Assembly: GCA_035651655.1 (NCBI GenBank)
Contig: DASRFG010000002.1
Span: 124,001-188,000, forward strand
DNA: 64,000 nucleotides
DNA from: Terriglobales bacterium
GTDB taxonomy: Bacteria; Acidobacteriota; Terriglobia; Terriglobales; Acidobacteriaceae
Direction: 5' to 3'
Shown piece after piece: positions 7,982 through 16,519 of this stretch; positions within the stretch are counted from its first letter, which is position 1; each line of letters begins with the position of its first letter. Below the pieces are notes generated by a model, which was given only the letters and a program-made list of their open reading frames with translations, ran no database searches and was not told the DNA's origin. The position numbers and the translations under genes were made by a program.

Positions 7982-9475
7982 ATGCGTTCCTTCACGACTG
8001 CCGACTCGTATGATGCCGCTTCCAACCGGATATCATTAACCGACCCCGAAAACGGACAGACCACCTACAGCTACGATACCTTGAACCGGCTGACCAATCT
8101 CACCAATTTCCAATCCCAAAGCTTCGGCTTCAGCTACGACAATCTGAGCCGCCGCACTCAACTCACTCGCCCAAATGGAGTGAACACGAACTACACCTAC
8201 GATTCACTCTCGCGGCTGCTCTCGGTCCTGCACCAGGCGGGCTCGAGCACCCTCGATGGAAGCAGCTATACGTACGACAACGCGGGCAACCGCACCTCAA
8301 AGACCAATGCCATCGGTGGCGTGACTTCGAATTATGGCTACGACAACATTTACCAATTGCTGACGGTGATGCAAGGCGGGCAGACGACGGAGAGCTACAC
8401 CTACGACACGGTCGGCAACCGGCTGAGCTCGCTAAATCTTTCGCCATACTCCTACAACAGCTCCAACCAGCTGACCTCGACCCCAAATGCCACCTACACC
8501 TACGACAATAACGGCAACACATTGAGCAAGGTGGCGTCTTCGGCAACGACTAGCTACGCGTGGGACTTCGAGAACCGGCTGACGTCGGTCACACTGCCGG
8601 GCACGGGCGGCACAGTGACTTTCAAATATGATCCCTTAGGTCGCCGCATCCAGAAGAGCAGTGCGGGCGGGACCACGAATTACCTCTATGATGGTCCCAA
8701 ACTCTTGGAGGAGGTCGACAATAGCGGAACCGTGCTTGCGCGGTATAACCAGGGGTCTTGGATAGACGAAGTTCTGTCCGAGCTACGTTCGTCAACCGCT
8801 AACTATTATGAGCAGGATGGCCTCGGTTCCGTAACTTCTCTCAGCGATGCGTCAGGCACGTTGTCGAACACGTACACCTATGACTCGTTCGGCAAGATGA
8901 CCGCTTCCACCAGCACCATTGCCAATCCATTCCAGTACACCGGACGCGAGTTCGATGCAGAGACGGGACTTCGATTTTACCGGCTCCGGTATTTTGATCC
9001 GAGCATTGGCCGGTTCATTTCCGAAGACCCGATTGGGTTCGATGCAGGAATCGACTTTTACAGGTACGTGCAGAATAACCCGGGGCTACTGATCGATCCG
9101 TTTGGGTTGTCCTCGATGATTTTCAACCGTGCGAACGGATCGCTGACCCTGCTCGACAAAGATGGTAACGTCGTCACCATTTGCACTGCGGCGAACAACA
9201 CGACTCGAAGCAGCAACGGTCCCTGGCCGAATGGGAATTATCCCTTCCAGAGTCACACCAATCACCCACCTGATCCTAACGGGCCATATGGGTCTTACGG
9301 AGTCGACGTGTTCGATGTGCCCGGGCGGACCGGTATGGGCGTTCACTCAGGGAGGGAGAACAGCGGCGGTCCCAATCACCCGACGTTGGGTTGCGTCCGA
9401 ACGACGGACGATTGCATGAAAACAATCACGGATTGGCAGTCGCACGATCCAATGACCGAAATCACTATTCAATAA
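7982..9475 (+). CDS. RHS tip 3: RHS core with L,D-transpeptidase-like (Tlde1/DUF2778-like) C-terminal domain
   Basis: 497 residues. RHS homology begins almost at the first codon (RSFTTADSYDAASNRISLTD), so the gene starts in mid-core relative to tip 1, and the core shared with tip 1 is closely similar. The core ends with YTGREFDAETGLRFYRLRYF and IDPFGL near residue 375. The tip starts SSMIFNRANGSLTLLDKDGN and contains VDVFDVPGRTGMGVHSGREN with His455, then NHPTLGCVRTTDDC with His466 and Cys471. A strand beginning with a short linear substrate motif, followed by His and a GC-[VI] catalytic Cys, is characteristic of YkuD/DUF2778 folds. Members of the Tlde1 group are antibacterial effectors that cut or exchange peptidoglycan cross-links in the periplasm. 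The assignment rests on motif reading. The next gene encodes a secreted small protein. Confidence 0.8.
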   Translation: MRSFTTADSYDAASNRISLTDPENGQTTYSYDTLNRLTNLTNFQSQSFGFSYDNLSRRTQLTRPNGVNTNYTYDSLSRLLSVLHQAGSSTLDGSSYTYDNAGNRTSKTNAIGGVTSNYGYDNIYQLLTVMQGGQTTESYTYDTVGNRLSSLNLSPYSYNSSNQLTSTPNATYTYDNNGNTLSKVASSATTSYAWDFENRLTSVTLPGTGGTVTFKYDPLGRRIQKSSAGGTTNYLYDGPKLLEEVDNSGTVLARYNQGSWIDEVLSELRSSTANYYEQDGLGSVTSLSDASGTLSNTYTYDSFGKMTASTSTIANPFQYTGREFDAETGLRFYRLRYFDPSIGRFISEDPIGFDAGIDFYRYVQNNPGLLIDPFGLSSMIFNRANGSLTLLDKDGNVVTICTAANNTTRSSNGPWPNGNYPFQSHTNHPPDPNGPYGSYGVDVFDVPGRTGMGVHSGRENSGGPNHPTLGCVRTTDDCMKTITDWQSHDPMTEITIQ

Positions 9476-9518
9476 ATAATTAAGGCTCTCAGGTCGGAGC
9501 CTGTGGGAGAGAATTCGA

Positions 9519-9938
9519 ATGCGCCTAATCTCGCTTGTTCTCATTCTGTTCTTCATGACCAGTGCTTTCGCAGACCATGCAGCGATCAAAAAATGCACCC
9601 AAGCAGAGGCAACACAGGCCGAAAAGGAAGCGGATTCGCTCAAGGACTGGGATCAGGTTTATCGCGCATACAAGCGATTCTCGCACTGCGATGATGGCGC
9701 GATTGCGGAGGGATACAGCGACTCAGTCACGAAGTTACTCGCGGACGATTGGAAGAGTTTTAACCGGCTGCTGGTGCTCACGAATCGAAACAGAGGTTTT
9801 AGGAGCTTCGTGTTGAAGCATGTCGACGAAAGCGCGCCTGGAGATAGTCTGGCAAAGATTGCGAATAATGCCCGCTCCGAGTGCCCCGCAGGAGGCCGGA
9901 ATCTCTGCCTCTCAATTGCGAAGGCCACGGGGAAGTGA
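9519..9938 (+). CDS. Small secreted protein, candidate periplasmic immunity protein for RHS tip 3
   Basis: 139 residues with a clear Sec signal peptide, MRLISLVLILFFMTSAFA, and then a mature, mostly helical domain of about 120 residues with four Cys (KKCTQAE, SHCDDG, SECPAG, NLCLSI) that could form disulfides. It starts 43 bases after tip 3. Immunity proteins against peptidoglycan-acting effectors are normally exported to the periplasm, so location and order fit the L,D-transpeptidase-like tip. No named family was recognised. The immunity role is inference. Confidence 0.6.
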   Translation: MRLISLVLILFFMTSAFADHAAIKKCTQAEATQAEKEADSLKDWDQVYRAYKRFSHCDDGAIAEGYSDSVTKLLADDWKSFNRLLVLTNRNRGFRSFVLKHVDESAPGDSLAKIANNARSECPAGGRNLCLSIAKATGK

Positions 9939-10050
9939 TGGCCGTGCAGAGTGTCTGTTGTTTGCGTTTCTTGGCCCGCTGGTGCGTGAGTTTTCTGATC
10001 GGAAGAGGCCCCAGCTCAAACGTGAACCTTGCACGTATTCAGGCATGAGA

Positions 10051-10097
10051 ACACTTTCAGGCGGGTTACCAAAACAACGTTCCCATCTACTCTCATC
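10051..10097 (+). repeat. 47-bp scrap of RHS core (recombination scar)
   Basis: This segment matches 2494-2540 inside RHS tip 1 at 45 of 47 positions, beginning ACACTTTCAGGCGGGTTACC here and ATACTTTCAGGCGGGTTACC there. Flanking bases are unrelated. It lies between the candidate immunity gene of tip 3 and the Ku gene, marks the right edge of the RHS array, and implies that another RHS core once ended or started here. No gene is seen in 9939-10124. Confidence 0.85.
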
Positions 10098-10124
10098 CTG
10101 GAGAACACGCGAATCAAGGGTGAG

Positions 10125-10988
10125 TTAAGATACGCGCCGCTTTGAGGACTTCCGCGGCCGGGCCACTTCCACCTCTGAGGCCCGCTGCGCTTCGGCAACC
10201 CGAGCCGCCGGTTTCTTCTTGCCTTCCATCTGGGCCAGGCTTTCCTTGAGGGCAGACATCAGGTCAACCACAGGCGCCAGCTTGCGTGGTTTTTCTACCT
10301 CCGCGACCTCGCCACCCTCCAGCTTGGCCTGTATCAGCTTCTTCAGATTTTCTTGGAAGGTATCGTGATATTTCTTGGGGTCAAACTCATCAGCAAGCGC
10401 TTCGATCAACTGGTGCGCTACCTTGAGTTCCGCTTCTTTCAGTTCCACATCCGGACGGCCAAAGTTCTCCACCTGGCGGACCTCGTCGTAGTAATACATG
10501 GTGTAAAGCAGCATCCCGCCCTTGTGAGGCCGAAGCAGCACCGTGTATTCGCGGTTGTGCATGGTGAGCTTGGCAACGGCGACGTATTTGGTCTCTTCCA
10601 GCGCTTTACTGAGCAGCGCGTATGGACGTCGCCCGGCCTCTTCGGGAACTAGATAATAAGAGGTCTCAAAGTAAATGGGATCCACTTCTTCATCTTTTAC
10701 GAATTCGAGGATTTCCATCGCCTTCGCGGTTTTGGGCTCGATCTTCTTGATCTCTTCGGGTTCGATCACCACATATTCGCCCTTGCGATATTCATATCCC
10801 TTCACGATCTCGTTGCGTTCCACCACTTTGTTTTCGGCGGGACAAATGAGCTGTTGCTTCACCCGCACTTTGTCATCGCGATGAAGCATGTTAAAGGAGA
10901 CGCTGGAGCTGCGCGCTCCAGAAAAGAGTCGTACCGGCATGGATATGAGACCAAACGTCAGGTATCCCGACCACACGGAAGCAGCCAT
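10125..10988 (-). CDS. ku: Ku protein, non-homologous end joining
   Basis: 287 residues, the usual size of bacterial Ku. It begins MAASVWSGYLTFGLISMPVR, the family hallmark, followed by the Ku core (YYLVPEEAGRRPYALLSKAL near 110-130, RPHKGGMLLYTMYYYDEVR near 150-170). Bacterial Ku forms a homodimeric ring on double-strand break ends and recruits LigD. The C-terminus is Lys/Arg-rich (KKKPAARVAEAQRASEVEVA), as in Ku tails that help DNA sliding or LigD contact. No ligD lies in this window. The stop is 28 bases from the RHS scar. Confidence 0.95.
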   Translation of the reverse strand: MAASVWSGYLTFGLISMPVRLFSGARSSSVSFNMLHRDDKVRVKQQLICPAENKVVERNEIVKGYEYRKGEYVVIEPEEIKKIEPKTAKAMEILEFVKDEEVDPIYFETSYYLVPEEAGRRPYALLSKALEETKYVAVAKLTMHNREYTVLLRPHKGGMLLYTMYYYDEVRQVENFGRPDVELKEAELKVAHQLIEALADEFDPKKYHDTFQENLKKLIQAKLEGGEVAEVEKPRKLAPVVDLMSALKESLAQMEGKKKPAARVAEAQRASEVEVARPRKSSKRRVS

Positions 10989-11170
10989 TTTTCTTGTTCC
11001 TCTTTTTCGCCCAGAGCTTGGGTGCGGGTCTGCAGTTTACACCGCCCTATTTACAGTGCAAAGTTACTGCTGTCTAACCCCGCCTGACTCTCTGATACGA
11101 TGCGCAGCGTCGTGTTAATGCCGCAATTGCAAGTGCGGTGATTAGCCCGCGAGCTTCATACGCTCCTTCT

Positions 11171-11950
11171 ATGTCGCTGATTTCACTAGACTTGTTGGTT
11201 GTCACCGTAAGTTGGGCCGGGATTTCGAAGCCGGAGTTCTTGCACCGAATCTGGCCGGCGGCGGTTCTTGTTCTGGCGTTTACTATCTTGGCTCGCCTGC
11301 TGCGCGCGGTGGATGTTTCAGGCGCGCTCGGGGGCGCCCTTCTAAGTTTTGTTCTTTACATTACTGTCGGGCCCGGCGCATTCGCAGGGGTTGTGACCGT
11401 TTTCGTTTTGGCGTGGGTAGCCACCCGTATCGGATATTCTCGAAAGCAGCTTCTGGGTACAGCAGAAAAGCGCAGCGGCCGTACCGCGTCCCAGATCTTC
11501 GCCAATCTGTTTGTCGCAGCGCTCTGTGGTTTAGCTTCCAGCTTCAATAATTGGCGTAGTGTTCTCCTCCTCGCAACCGTCGCTGCGCTAGCCGAGGCCG
11601 CTGCCGACACGGTTTCGAGTGAGCTTGGCCAGGCCAGTACGGAACACGCTTATTTGATTACCACTTGGGACCCGGTGCCGGTGGGCACCGATGGGGGCGT
11701 CAGTTTAGCTGGGACGCTGGCGGGAACTTTTGCAGCTTCACTGGTAGCCTTGGTCTGCGCAGTCACGGGTGTAATCAACTACCGCGGGATTCTATTCGCT
11801 ACCTTTGCGGCCGTGCTTGGGATGTTTGCGGACAGCTACCTGGGCGCCTGGCTGGAACGTCGGAACCGTATCGGCAATGACACAGTAAATTTTCTTAGCA
11901 CGCTCACAGCCGCTTTGCTTGCGATTCTTTTCGTGCGCTTTGTGAAGTAA
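11171..11950 (+). CDS. DUF92 / TIGR00297-type integral membrane protein
   Basis: About 259 residues from the ATG at 11171; a GTG at 11138 would add 11 residues. At least six hydrophobic segments are visible. Family signatures are AEAAADTVSSELGQ near residue 145, VPVGTDGGVSLAGTLAGT near 180 and DSYLGAWLERR..GNDTVNFLSTL near 230. The family includes plant VTE6, a phytyl-phosphate kinase, and CTP-dependent prenol-phosphate kinases are proposed for others; bacterial function is not settled. Divergent from Ku, with no operon partner. Confidence 0.8.
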   Translation: MSLISLDLLVVTVSWAGISKPEFLHRIWPAAVLVLAFTILARLLRAVDVSGALGGALLSFVLYITVGPGAFAGVVTVFVLAWVATRIGYSRKQLLGTAEKRSGRTASQIFANLFVAALCGLASSFNNWRSVLLLATVAALAEAAADTVSSELGQASTEHAYLITTWDPVPVGTDGGVSLAGTLAGTFAASLVALVCAVTGVINYRGILFATFAAVLGMFADSYLGAWLERRNRIGNDTVNFLSTLTAALLAILFVRFVK

Positions 11951-12110
11951 CCGTTAATTTCAAATCGGCACGAAATTGATTTTGGGCATGATGGTACCTG
12001 TTCGTCTGGCCATGTCCAATTGTTCCTTGTCGGTTATCCCCTGCGGCACGCAAAATGAATCAAACTTAAATTAGTCCACGGCATCTTATAAGAAGCAGGT
12101 TTGTGAATCT

Positions 12111-12806
12111 ATGCAGTTGCCCGCTATGAAGTGGAAGACGTTTGTTGTGGCATACGCGTTCGCGATTGCCTTGTTGCTGTTCGCGCAGCGCCGTCCCCAG
12201 CCGACTCAGCCCGGAGGGTTTACCGGGGTTGTGGATCTTACTCGGCGTACTGGTGCTAATGCCCAACTGGCGCAACATGGGGCCACTCATATTGACGCTC
12301 CAGCCGGCTACGCGAAGGATCTTTGGGCGGTTGATCAAATTCCTCCCGAGCGACTGCTCGGGCCACTGGTGGTAATTGACGTCAGCAGGCGAGTTCGCAG
12401 TAATTCCGATTATCAAATCGGGGTTAATGATATTGCGGATTGGGAGCAGACCCATGGTCAGATTCCGCAGGGCGCAATCGTTCTGGCCCGGACCGCTTCG
12501 GATGCCAGTGTTTGTTCCTTCAATAAAGCTGAAGCAACACTCTGCCCCGGATATTCGAGTGAAGCGGCACGCTTCCTTGCTGAAGGCCGAAATATTTTTG
12601 GGCTTGGGATTGACAGTCAAAATATTGGCGTCGCGCAGGAGGTGGACTCCGTCGGGCAGTTCACTCTAAGACGGAGCGTCTACCAAATCGAAAATGTCGC
12701 CAATTTGCACAAAGTGCCTCCGACCGGAGCGTGGGTCGAGGTAATTCCAACCAAGCTTAAGGGTGGTCGTGGCGCACCAGCGCGGGTCGTAGCGCTTCTG
12801 AAGTAG
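12111..12806 (+). CDS. Cyclase / kynurenine formamidase-like protein, membrane-anchored
   Basis: 231 residues. A signal-anchor or signal peptide (FVVAYAFAIALLLFAQ) precedes a domain of the cyclase family, which includes Mn/Zn-dependent arylformamidases. The metal-binding motif H-G-T-H-x-D-x-P-x-H appears here as HGATHIDAPAG, so the last His ligand is replaced by Gly. Later parts fit the family (GPLVVIDVSRRV, GAIVLARTAS, FLAEGRNIFGLGIDSQNIG). The substrate is unknown and the changed ligand makes activity uncertain. It stands alone, with 160 bases of apparently empty DNA before it. Confidence 0.65.
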   Translation: MQLPAMKWKTFVVAYAFAIALLLFAQRRPQPTQPGGFTGVVDLTRRTGANAQLAQHGATHIDAPAGYAKDLWAVDQIPPERLLGPLVVIDVSRRVRSNSDYQIGVNDIADWEQTHGQIPQGAIVLARTASDASVCSFNKAEATLCPGYSSEAARFLAEGRNIFGLGIDSQNIGVAQEVDSVGQFTLRRSVYQIENVANLHKVPPTGAWVEVIPTKLKGGRGAPARVVALLK

Positions 12807-12851
12807 TTCCTCTACCGAATATCCGCCGTTACCACAAACAAGAGCAGCGGG

Positions 12852-13469
12852 CTATGTCAGGTGTAATTTCCAAAGCATAAAGCTGATAGCCTCGCGCGTA
12901 ACCGACGTGGCTCGCTGCCAGGCGGACCGCAAACCTGAATCAGGGCGAGGCGCGGCATAAACCGTCACTCCTTCGCTCTCCAGCATCTTCTTTACTCGAA
13001 AAACATGATAGGCATCACTCACCGCCAGGCAGCTTTGCATTCCATTGGTCCGCATGATAACTCCCACCCGGTGGGCGGACTCGGCAGTATCCGAGCTTTG
13101 GGTTTCAGCGATCAGATTGTGCTCAGGAACGCCGCGCGCGATCAAGTAATCGCGTCCCACTCCTCCTTCGCTATAGGTGGGGTCATAACCTGAGCCGCCG
13201 GTGGTAATCACCACCGGGGCTACGCCTTGCTGATAAAGCTGGTAGGCGTGTTCCAGACGGGCGCGAAATACAGGAGATGGTCGACCGGAATATTCCGCCG
13301 CGCCGAATACGACGATGGCAGACGCAGGCCGGACTTCGTCATGCCCTGCCTGTTCAATGATCCGCCAGCAGGTGGCGGAGAACCAACCCAGCAGCGTTGC
13401 CGCAACCACCGCCAGTATTCCCAGAGCAACGTGTCGGCGTTGGCCACGGCTAGGCGAAGAATCCATCAT
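12852..13469 (-). CDS. DUF218 / YdcF-SanA-ElyC family protein
   Basis: 205 residues. One N-terminal membrane segment (VALGILAVVAATLLGWF) is followed by a DUF218 domain: SAIVVFGAAEYSGRPSPVFR, then APVVITTGGSGYDPTYSEGG, then ARGVPEHNLIAETQSSDTAE. ElyC and SanA relatives act in envelope maintenance, probably on polyprenyl-linked precursors; the exact reaction is unproven. The start ATG overlaps the stop of the TsaC-like gene by 4 bases (ATGA), so the two are translationally coupled. Confidence 0.85.
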   Translation of the reverse strand: MMDSSPSRGQRRHVALGILAVVAATLLGWFSATCWRIIEQAGHDEVRPASAIVVFGAAEYSGRPSPVFRARLEHAYQLYQQGVAPVVITTGGSGYDPTYSEGGVGRDYLIARGVPEHNLIAETQSSDTAESAHRVGVIMRTNGMQSCLAVSDAYHVFRVKKMLESEGVTVYAAPRPDSGLRSAWQRATSVTREAISFMLWKLHLT

Positions 13470-14113
13470 CCTTCGGCAAAAAACTCAGAGATCTCCTGGC
13501 CGGCGATGGCGCCCTCGCGCATCACTGTCCAACGGGCTTCCTGGTCAGTGAGATCAACGATCGTGGAAGGAATATCGCGCGGCGATGTGCCCCCATCGAC
13601 AATTACGGAAATGCGTCCCTGGAGCTGATCGCGGACCTCTTCCGCAGTGGTGCATTCGCTGGCCCCGCTGAGATTCGCGGATGTAGCGGTGATCGGAATG
13701 CCCGCCGACTTGATGACCGCCAGCGGAATCTTTGCCGAAGGAACGCGCAGGGCGACATTGCCGGTATTGGCGGTCACTTTCAGGGGAAGCTTCGAGGCCG
13801 CGCGCACAATGATGGTAAGAGGACCGGGCCAGAAGCGGCGGGCAAGCGCGTAAAATTCCGGCGGGAGCGGTCGCGCTAACTCTTCCGCCTGCTCAACACT
13901 CTCGATGAGCAGTGATAGTGGTTTGTGCCGCGAGCGTGTCTTAATGTCATAGACCCGGTCTACGGCGCGCAGGTTGAAGGGATCGGCGGCCAAGCCGTAG
14001 AAGGTGTCGGTGGGCATGCCCAGCACCAGGCCGGAACGGATTTGCTGCGCCGCATAGCTCACCAACGAGGGCTCGGGCTTCTCACTGCTAATTTTGATAA
14101 TTTCTGCGTGCAC
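13466..14113 (-). CDS. tsaC: L-threonylcarbamoyladenylate synthase (TsaC/Sua5/YrdC family)
   Basis: 215 residues made of the YrdC domain only, so the short TsaC type rather than full Sua5. It makes threonylcarbamoyl-AMP from Thr, bicarbonate and ATP for the t6A37 modification of ANN-decoding tRNAs. Family signatures seen: GLVLGMPTDTFYGLAADPFN, then KTRSRHKPLSLLI (the K-x-R...K-P motif), RRFWPGPLTIIV, and ITATSANLSGASECTTA. It overlaps the DUF218 gene by 4 bases and is first in this two-gene unit. Confidence 0.93.
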   Translation of the reverse strand: MHAEIIKISSEKPEPSLVSYAAQQIRSGLVLGMPTDTFYGLAADPFNLRAVDRVYDIKTRSRHKPLSLLIESVEQAEELARPLPPEFYALARRFWPGPLTIIVRAASKLPLKVTANTGNVALRVPSAKIPLAVIKSAGIPITATSANLSGASECTTAEEVRDQLQGRISVIVDGGTSPRDIPSTIVDLTDQEARWTVMREGAIAGQEISEFFAEG

Positions 14114-14247
14114 TCTGGCTGTTTCCCGATGTTAGGTTAAAACCGCGAACGCTAGCATAACATCCCGCGCTCCGCAAGCCACTCACGGCCAAAAGCGTAT
14201 CATGCTGATTTCGAGCCTGGATTCAATCTCCCAGGCCGAGCGCCTTT

Positions 14248-15090
14248 ATGATCAGTTCCGATCGCGAGCGGCTGCGGCGAATTACCGGGCGCCACAACCC
14301 ACTCCTCAAGGAATTGCGCCGTGCCTTTGACCGCGGAGAACTCACTGCGGAAGGCTACTGCGCCATCGAGGGTGTGCGGGTGGTGGAAGAGGCGGTCCGC
14401 AGCGGGCTGCGCTTTCAGGCGGTGTTCTTCAGCGAGTCTGCGGCCAACCGAGCCGAGCGTCTGCTGCCCCAGATGGGCGCACAGGTAGAAACACTCCTGG
14501 TTCCCGATAAGCTATTCGCCGGAGTGGTTGCCAGCGAGACTCCGCAAGGCGTGGCCGCGCTGGTCCGGATGAAGACCTTTGAGATGGACGATGTGCTTGG
14601 GTCGAGCCCTGGCAAGCCGCCAAGAACACCTCCGCTGGTTTTGGTGGTCGCCGGGCTTCAGGATCCCGGAAATCTGGGCACAATTCTGCGGTCCGCTGAG
14701 GCGTTTAGCGCGACTGGAGCGCTGTTAAGCGAGAACACGGTCAGCCCCTATAACTCGAAGGCAATTCGGGCATCAGCGGGATCTATCTTTCGTTTGCCTG
14801 TGGCGCGGGTAGCGTCCCCAGCGACAGTCGCGGCCCTTCGCGAACGAGGCATTCGCCTGCTGGCTACGTCGTCACACAGCGGTACGCCGCTAGACCAAGC
14901 GCAGTTCGCCGGGCCAATTGCCATTTTTGTCGGCGGTGAGGGAGCTGGACTGCCGCGGGAGATCGTCTCCGCAGTGGACGAAGTGATCGCAGTGCCTCAC
15001 TCGCCTAAGGTTGAATCGCTGAATGCGGCGGTCGCTACATCTATTGTGCTTTACGAGGCTGCCCGACAGCGCCGAAAAGAGGGTGCGTGA
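14248..15090 (+). CDS. SpoU/TrmH-family RNA 2'-O-methyltransferase
   Basis: 280 residues. The N-terminal substrate-binding domain ([20 protein letters not shown], residues 10-100) precedes a SPOUT domain. The three SPOUT motifs are visible: motif 1 [20 protein letters not shown] near 135-155 (with the catalytic Asn-x-Gly-x-x-x-Arg), motif 2 [15 protein letters not shown] near 230, and motif 3 [20 protein letters not shown] near 250. It uses SAM to 2'-O-methylate rRNA or tRNA; the precise nucleotide cannot be told. Its stop overlaps the GTG start of rarA by 4 bases. Confidence 0.9.
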   Translation: MISSDRERLRRITGRHNPLLKELRRAFDRGELTAEGYCAIEGVRVVEEAVRSGLRFQAVFFSESAANRAERLLPQMGAQVETLLVPDKLFAGVVASETPQGVAALVRMKTFEMDDVLGSSPGKPPRTPPLVLVVAGLQDPGNLGTILRSAEAFSATGALLSENTVSPYNSKAIRASAGSIFRLPVARVASPATVAALRERGIRLLATSSHSGTPLDQAQFAGPIAIFVGGEGAGLPREIVSAVDEVIAVPHSPKVESLNAAVATSIVLYEAARQRRKEGA

Positions 15091-16466
15091 GCTTGTTTCA
15101 ATCAATCCCCGGAGGAGAGCGCTCCACCGACCGCACGCGCCCGCTCGCCGACCGTATGCGGCCACGAACCCTCGATGAATTCGTCGGTCAGGAGCACCTG
15201 GTCGGGCCGGGGAAGCCACTGCGCACGCAAATCGAGCGCGACGACACCGGCTCCATTATTTTTTGGGGGCCACCCGGCGTAGGTAAAACGACGCTCGCCA
15301 AAGTCATCGCGGGCATGACCCAGGCGGAGTTCATCCAGTTCTCGGCGGTGCTCTCCGGCATAAAAGAAATCAAACAGGTGATGGCGGATGCGGAAAAGGC
15401 GCGACAGTTTGGGACCCGCACTATAGTTTTCATAGACGAAATCCATCGCTTCAACAAGGCCCAGCAGGATGCATTCCTTCCCTACGTGGAATCCGGCAGC
15501 ATTCGGCTGATCGGCGCTACCACCGAGAACCCCTCATTTGAAATCATCTCGGCGCTGCTTTCTCGCACTCGTGTGTATGTGCTGAATCCTCTAACCGAAG
15601 TGCAGATCGTCGAACTGCTCAGGCGCGCGCTGGCCGACAAAGAACGGGGGCTCGGCCAAATGGCACTGCGGGCCTCGGATGAAGGCTTGGCCAAAATCGC
15701 AGCCTACTCAAGTGGTGACGCCCGCAGCGCCTACAACGTGCTCGAGGTGGCTGCCGGTCTCGCCATGGAGGCAGCGGGCAATAAACCAGGAGCAGAGATC
15801 AGTGACCAATTCGTGCAGGATGCGCTGCAAAAGCGCGTTTTGCTGTACGACAAAGCCGGCGAGGAACACTACAACTTGATTTCGGCGCTTCACAAATCTG
15901 TCCGCAATAGTGATCCCGACGCTTCGCTCTACTGGCTGGGGCGGATGCTGGAAGCGGGCGAAGATCCTCTCTACATCGCACGCCGCGTGGTGCGCATGGC
16001 AGTCGAAGACATTGGCCTCGCCGATCCGCAGGCCCTCTCTGTCACCATTGCGGCACGCGACGCGGTGGATTTTCTCGGAATGCCGGAAGGAAAGCTGGCG
16101 CTTGCCCAAGCTGTGGTTTATCTGGCGGCAGCTCCCAAATCAAACGCCTTGTATGAAGCCTATGGGGCCGTGCAGCAGGATGTGGAGCGCACTGTCGCCG
16201 AGCCCGTTCCCCTGCACCTTCGCAATGCCCCAACCGGTCTGATGAAGGGGCTGGGGTATGGCAAAGGGTACCAGTATGCCCACGACCTGGAGTCCAAAGT
16301 CGCGGACATGCAATGCCTTCCTGACAACCTGCGCAGCCGTGTTTACTATCGCCCAACCGACGAAGGAACAGAACGACGGATACGCGAGCGCCTGGAAGAC
16401 ATTAAACGCCGGCGAACATCTTCCAAGTCAACGCCCGAGCCGAAAAAATCGGAATCGGGCAGCTAG
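15087..16466 (+). CDS. rarA: Replication-associated recombination protein A (RarA/MgsA), AAA+ ATPase
   Basis: 459 residues starting at GTG. It begins with the family phrase [20 protein letters not shown], then Walker [10 protein letters not shown] near residue 55, Walker [21 protein letters not shown] near 115, sensor 1 [14 protein letters not shown] near 142 and the C-terminal tetramerisation region [15 protein letters not shown]-like (here [20 protein letters not shown]). RarA acts at stalled forks and single-strand gaps together with SSB. Translationally coupled to the SpoU gene. Confidence 0.95.
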   Translation: MSLFQSIPGGERSTDRTRPLADRMRPRTLDEFVGQEHLVGPGKPLRTQIERDDTGSIIFWGPPGVGKTTLAKVIAGMTQAEFIQFSAVLSGIKEIKQVMADAEKARQFGTRTIVFIDEIHRFNKAQQDAFLPYVESGSIRLIGATTENPSFEIISALLSRTRVYVLNPLTEVQIVELLRRALADKERGLGQMALRASDEGLAKIAAYSSGDARSAYNVLEVAAGLAMEAAGNKPGAEISDQFVQDALQKRVLLYDKAGEEHYNLISALHKSVRNSDPDASLYWLGRMLEAGEDPLYIARRVVRMAVEDIGLADPQALSVTIAARDAVDFLGMPEGKLALAQAVVYLAAAPKSNALYEAYGAVQQDVERTVAEPVPLHLRNAPTGLMKGLGYGKGYQYAHDLESKVADMQCLPDNLRSRVYYRPTDEGTERRIRERLEDIKRRRTSSKSTPEPKKSESGS

Positions 16467-16519
16467 GCCAGCACATCCAAACCGACAGTTCTGCCCTATA
16501 GTCCACAGGGAGTAGAGTC

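Noticed and set aside
2286-10097. Prophage or integrative element
   Set aside because: No integrase, phage structural gene, tRNA target or flanking att-like repeat was seen; RHS recombination explains the layout better.
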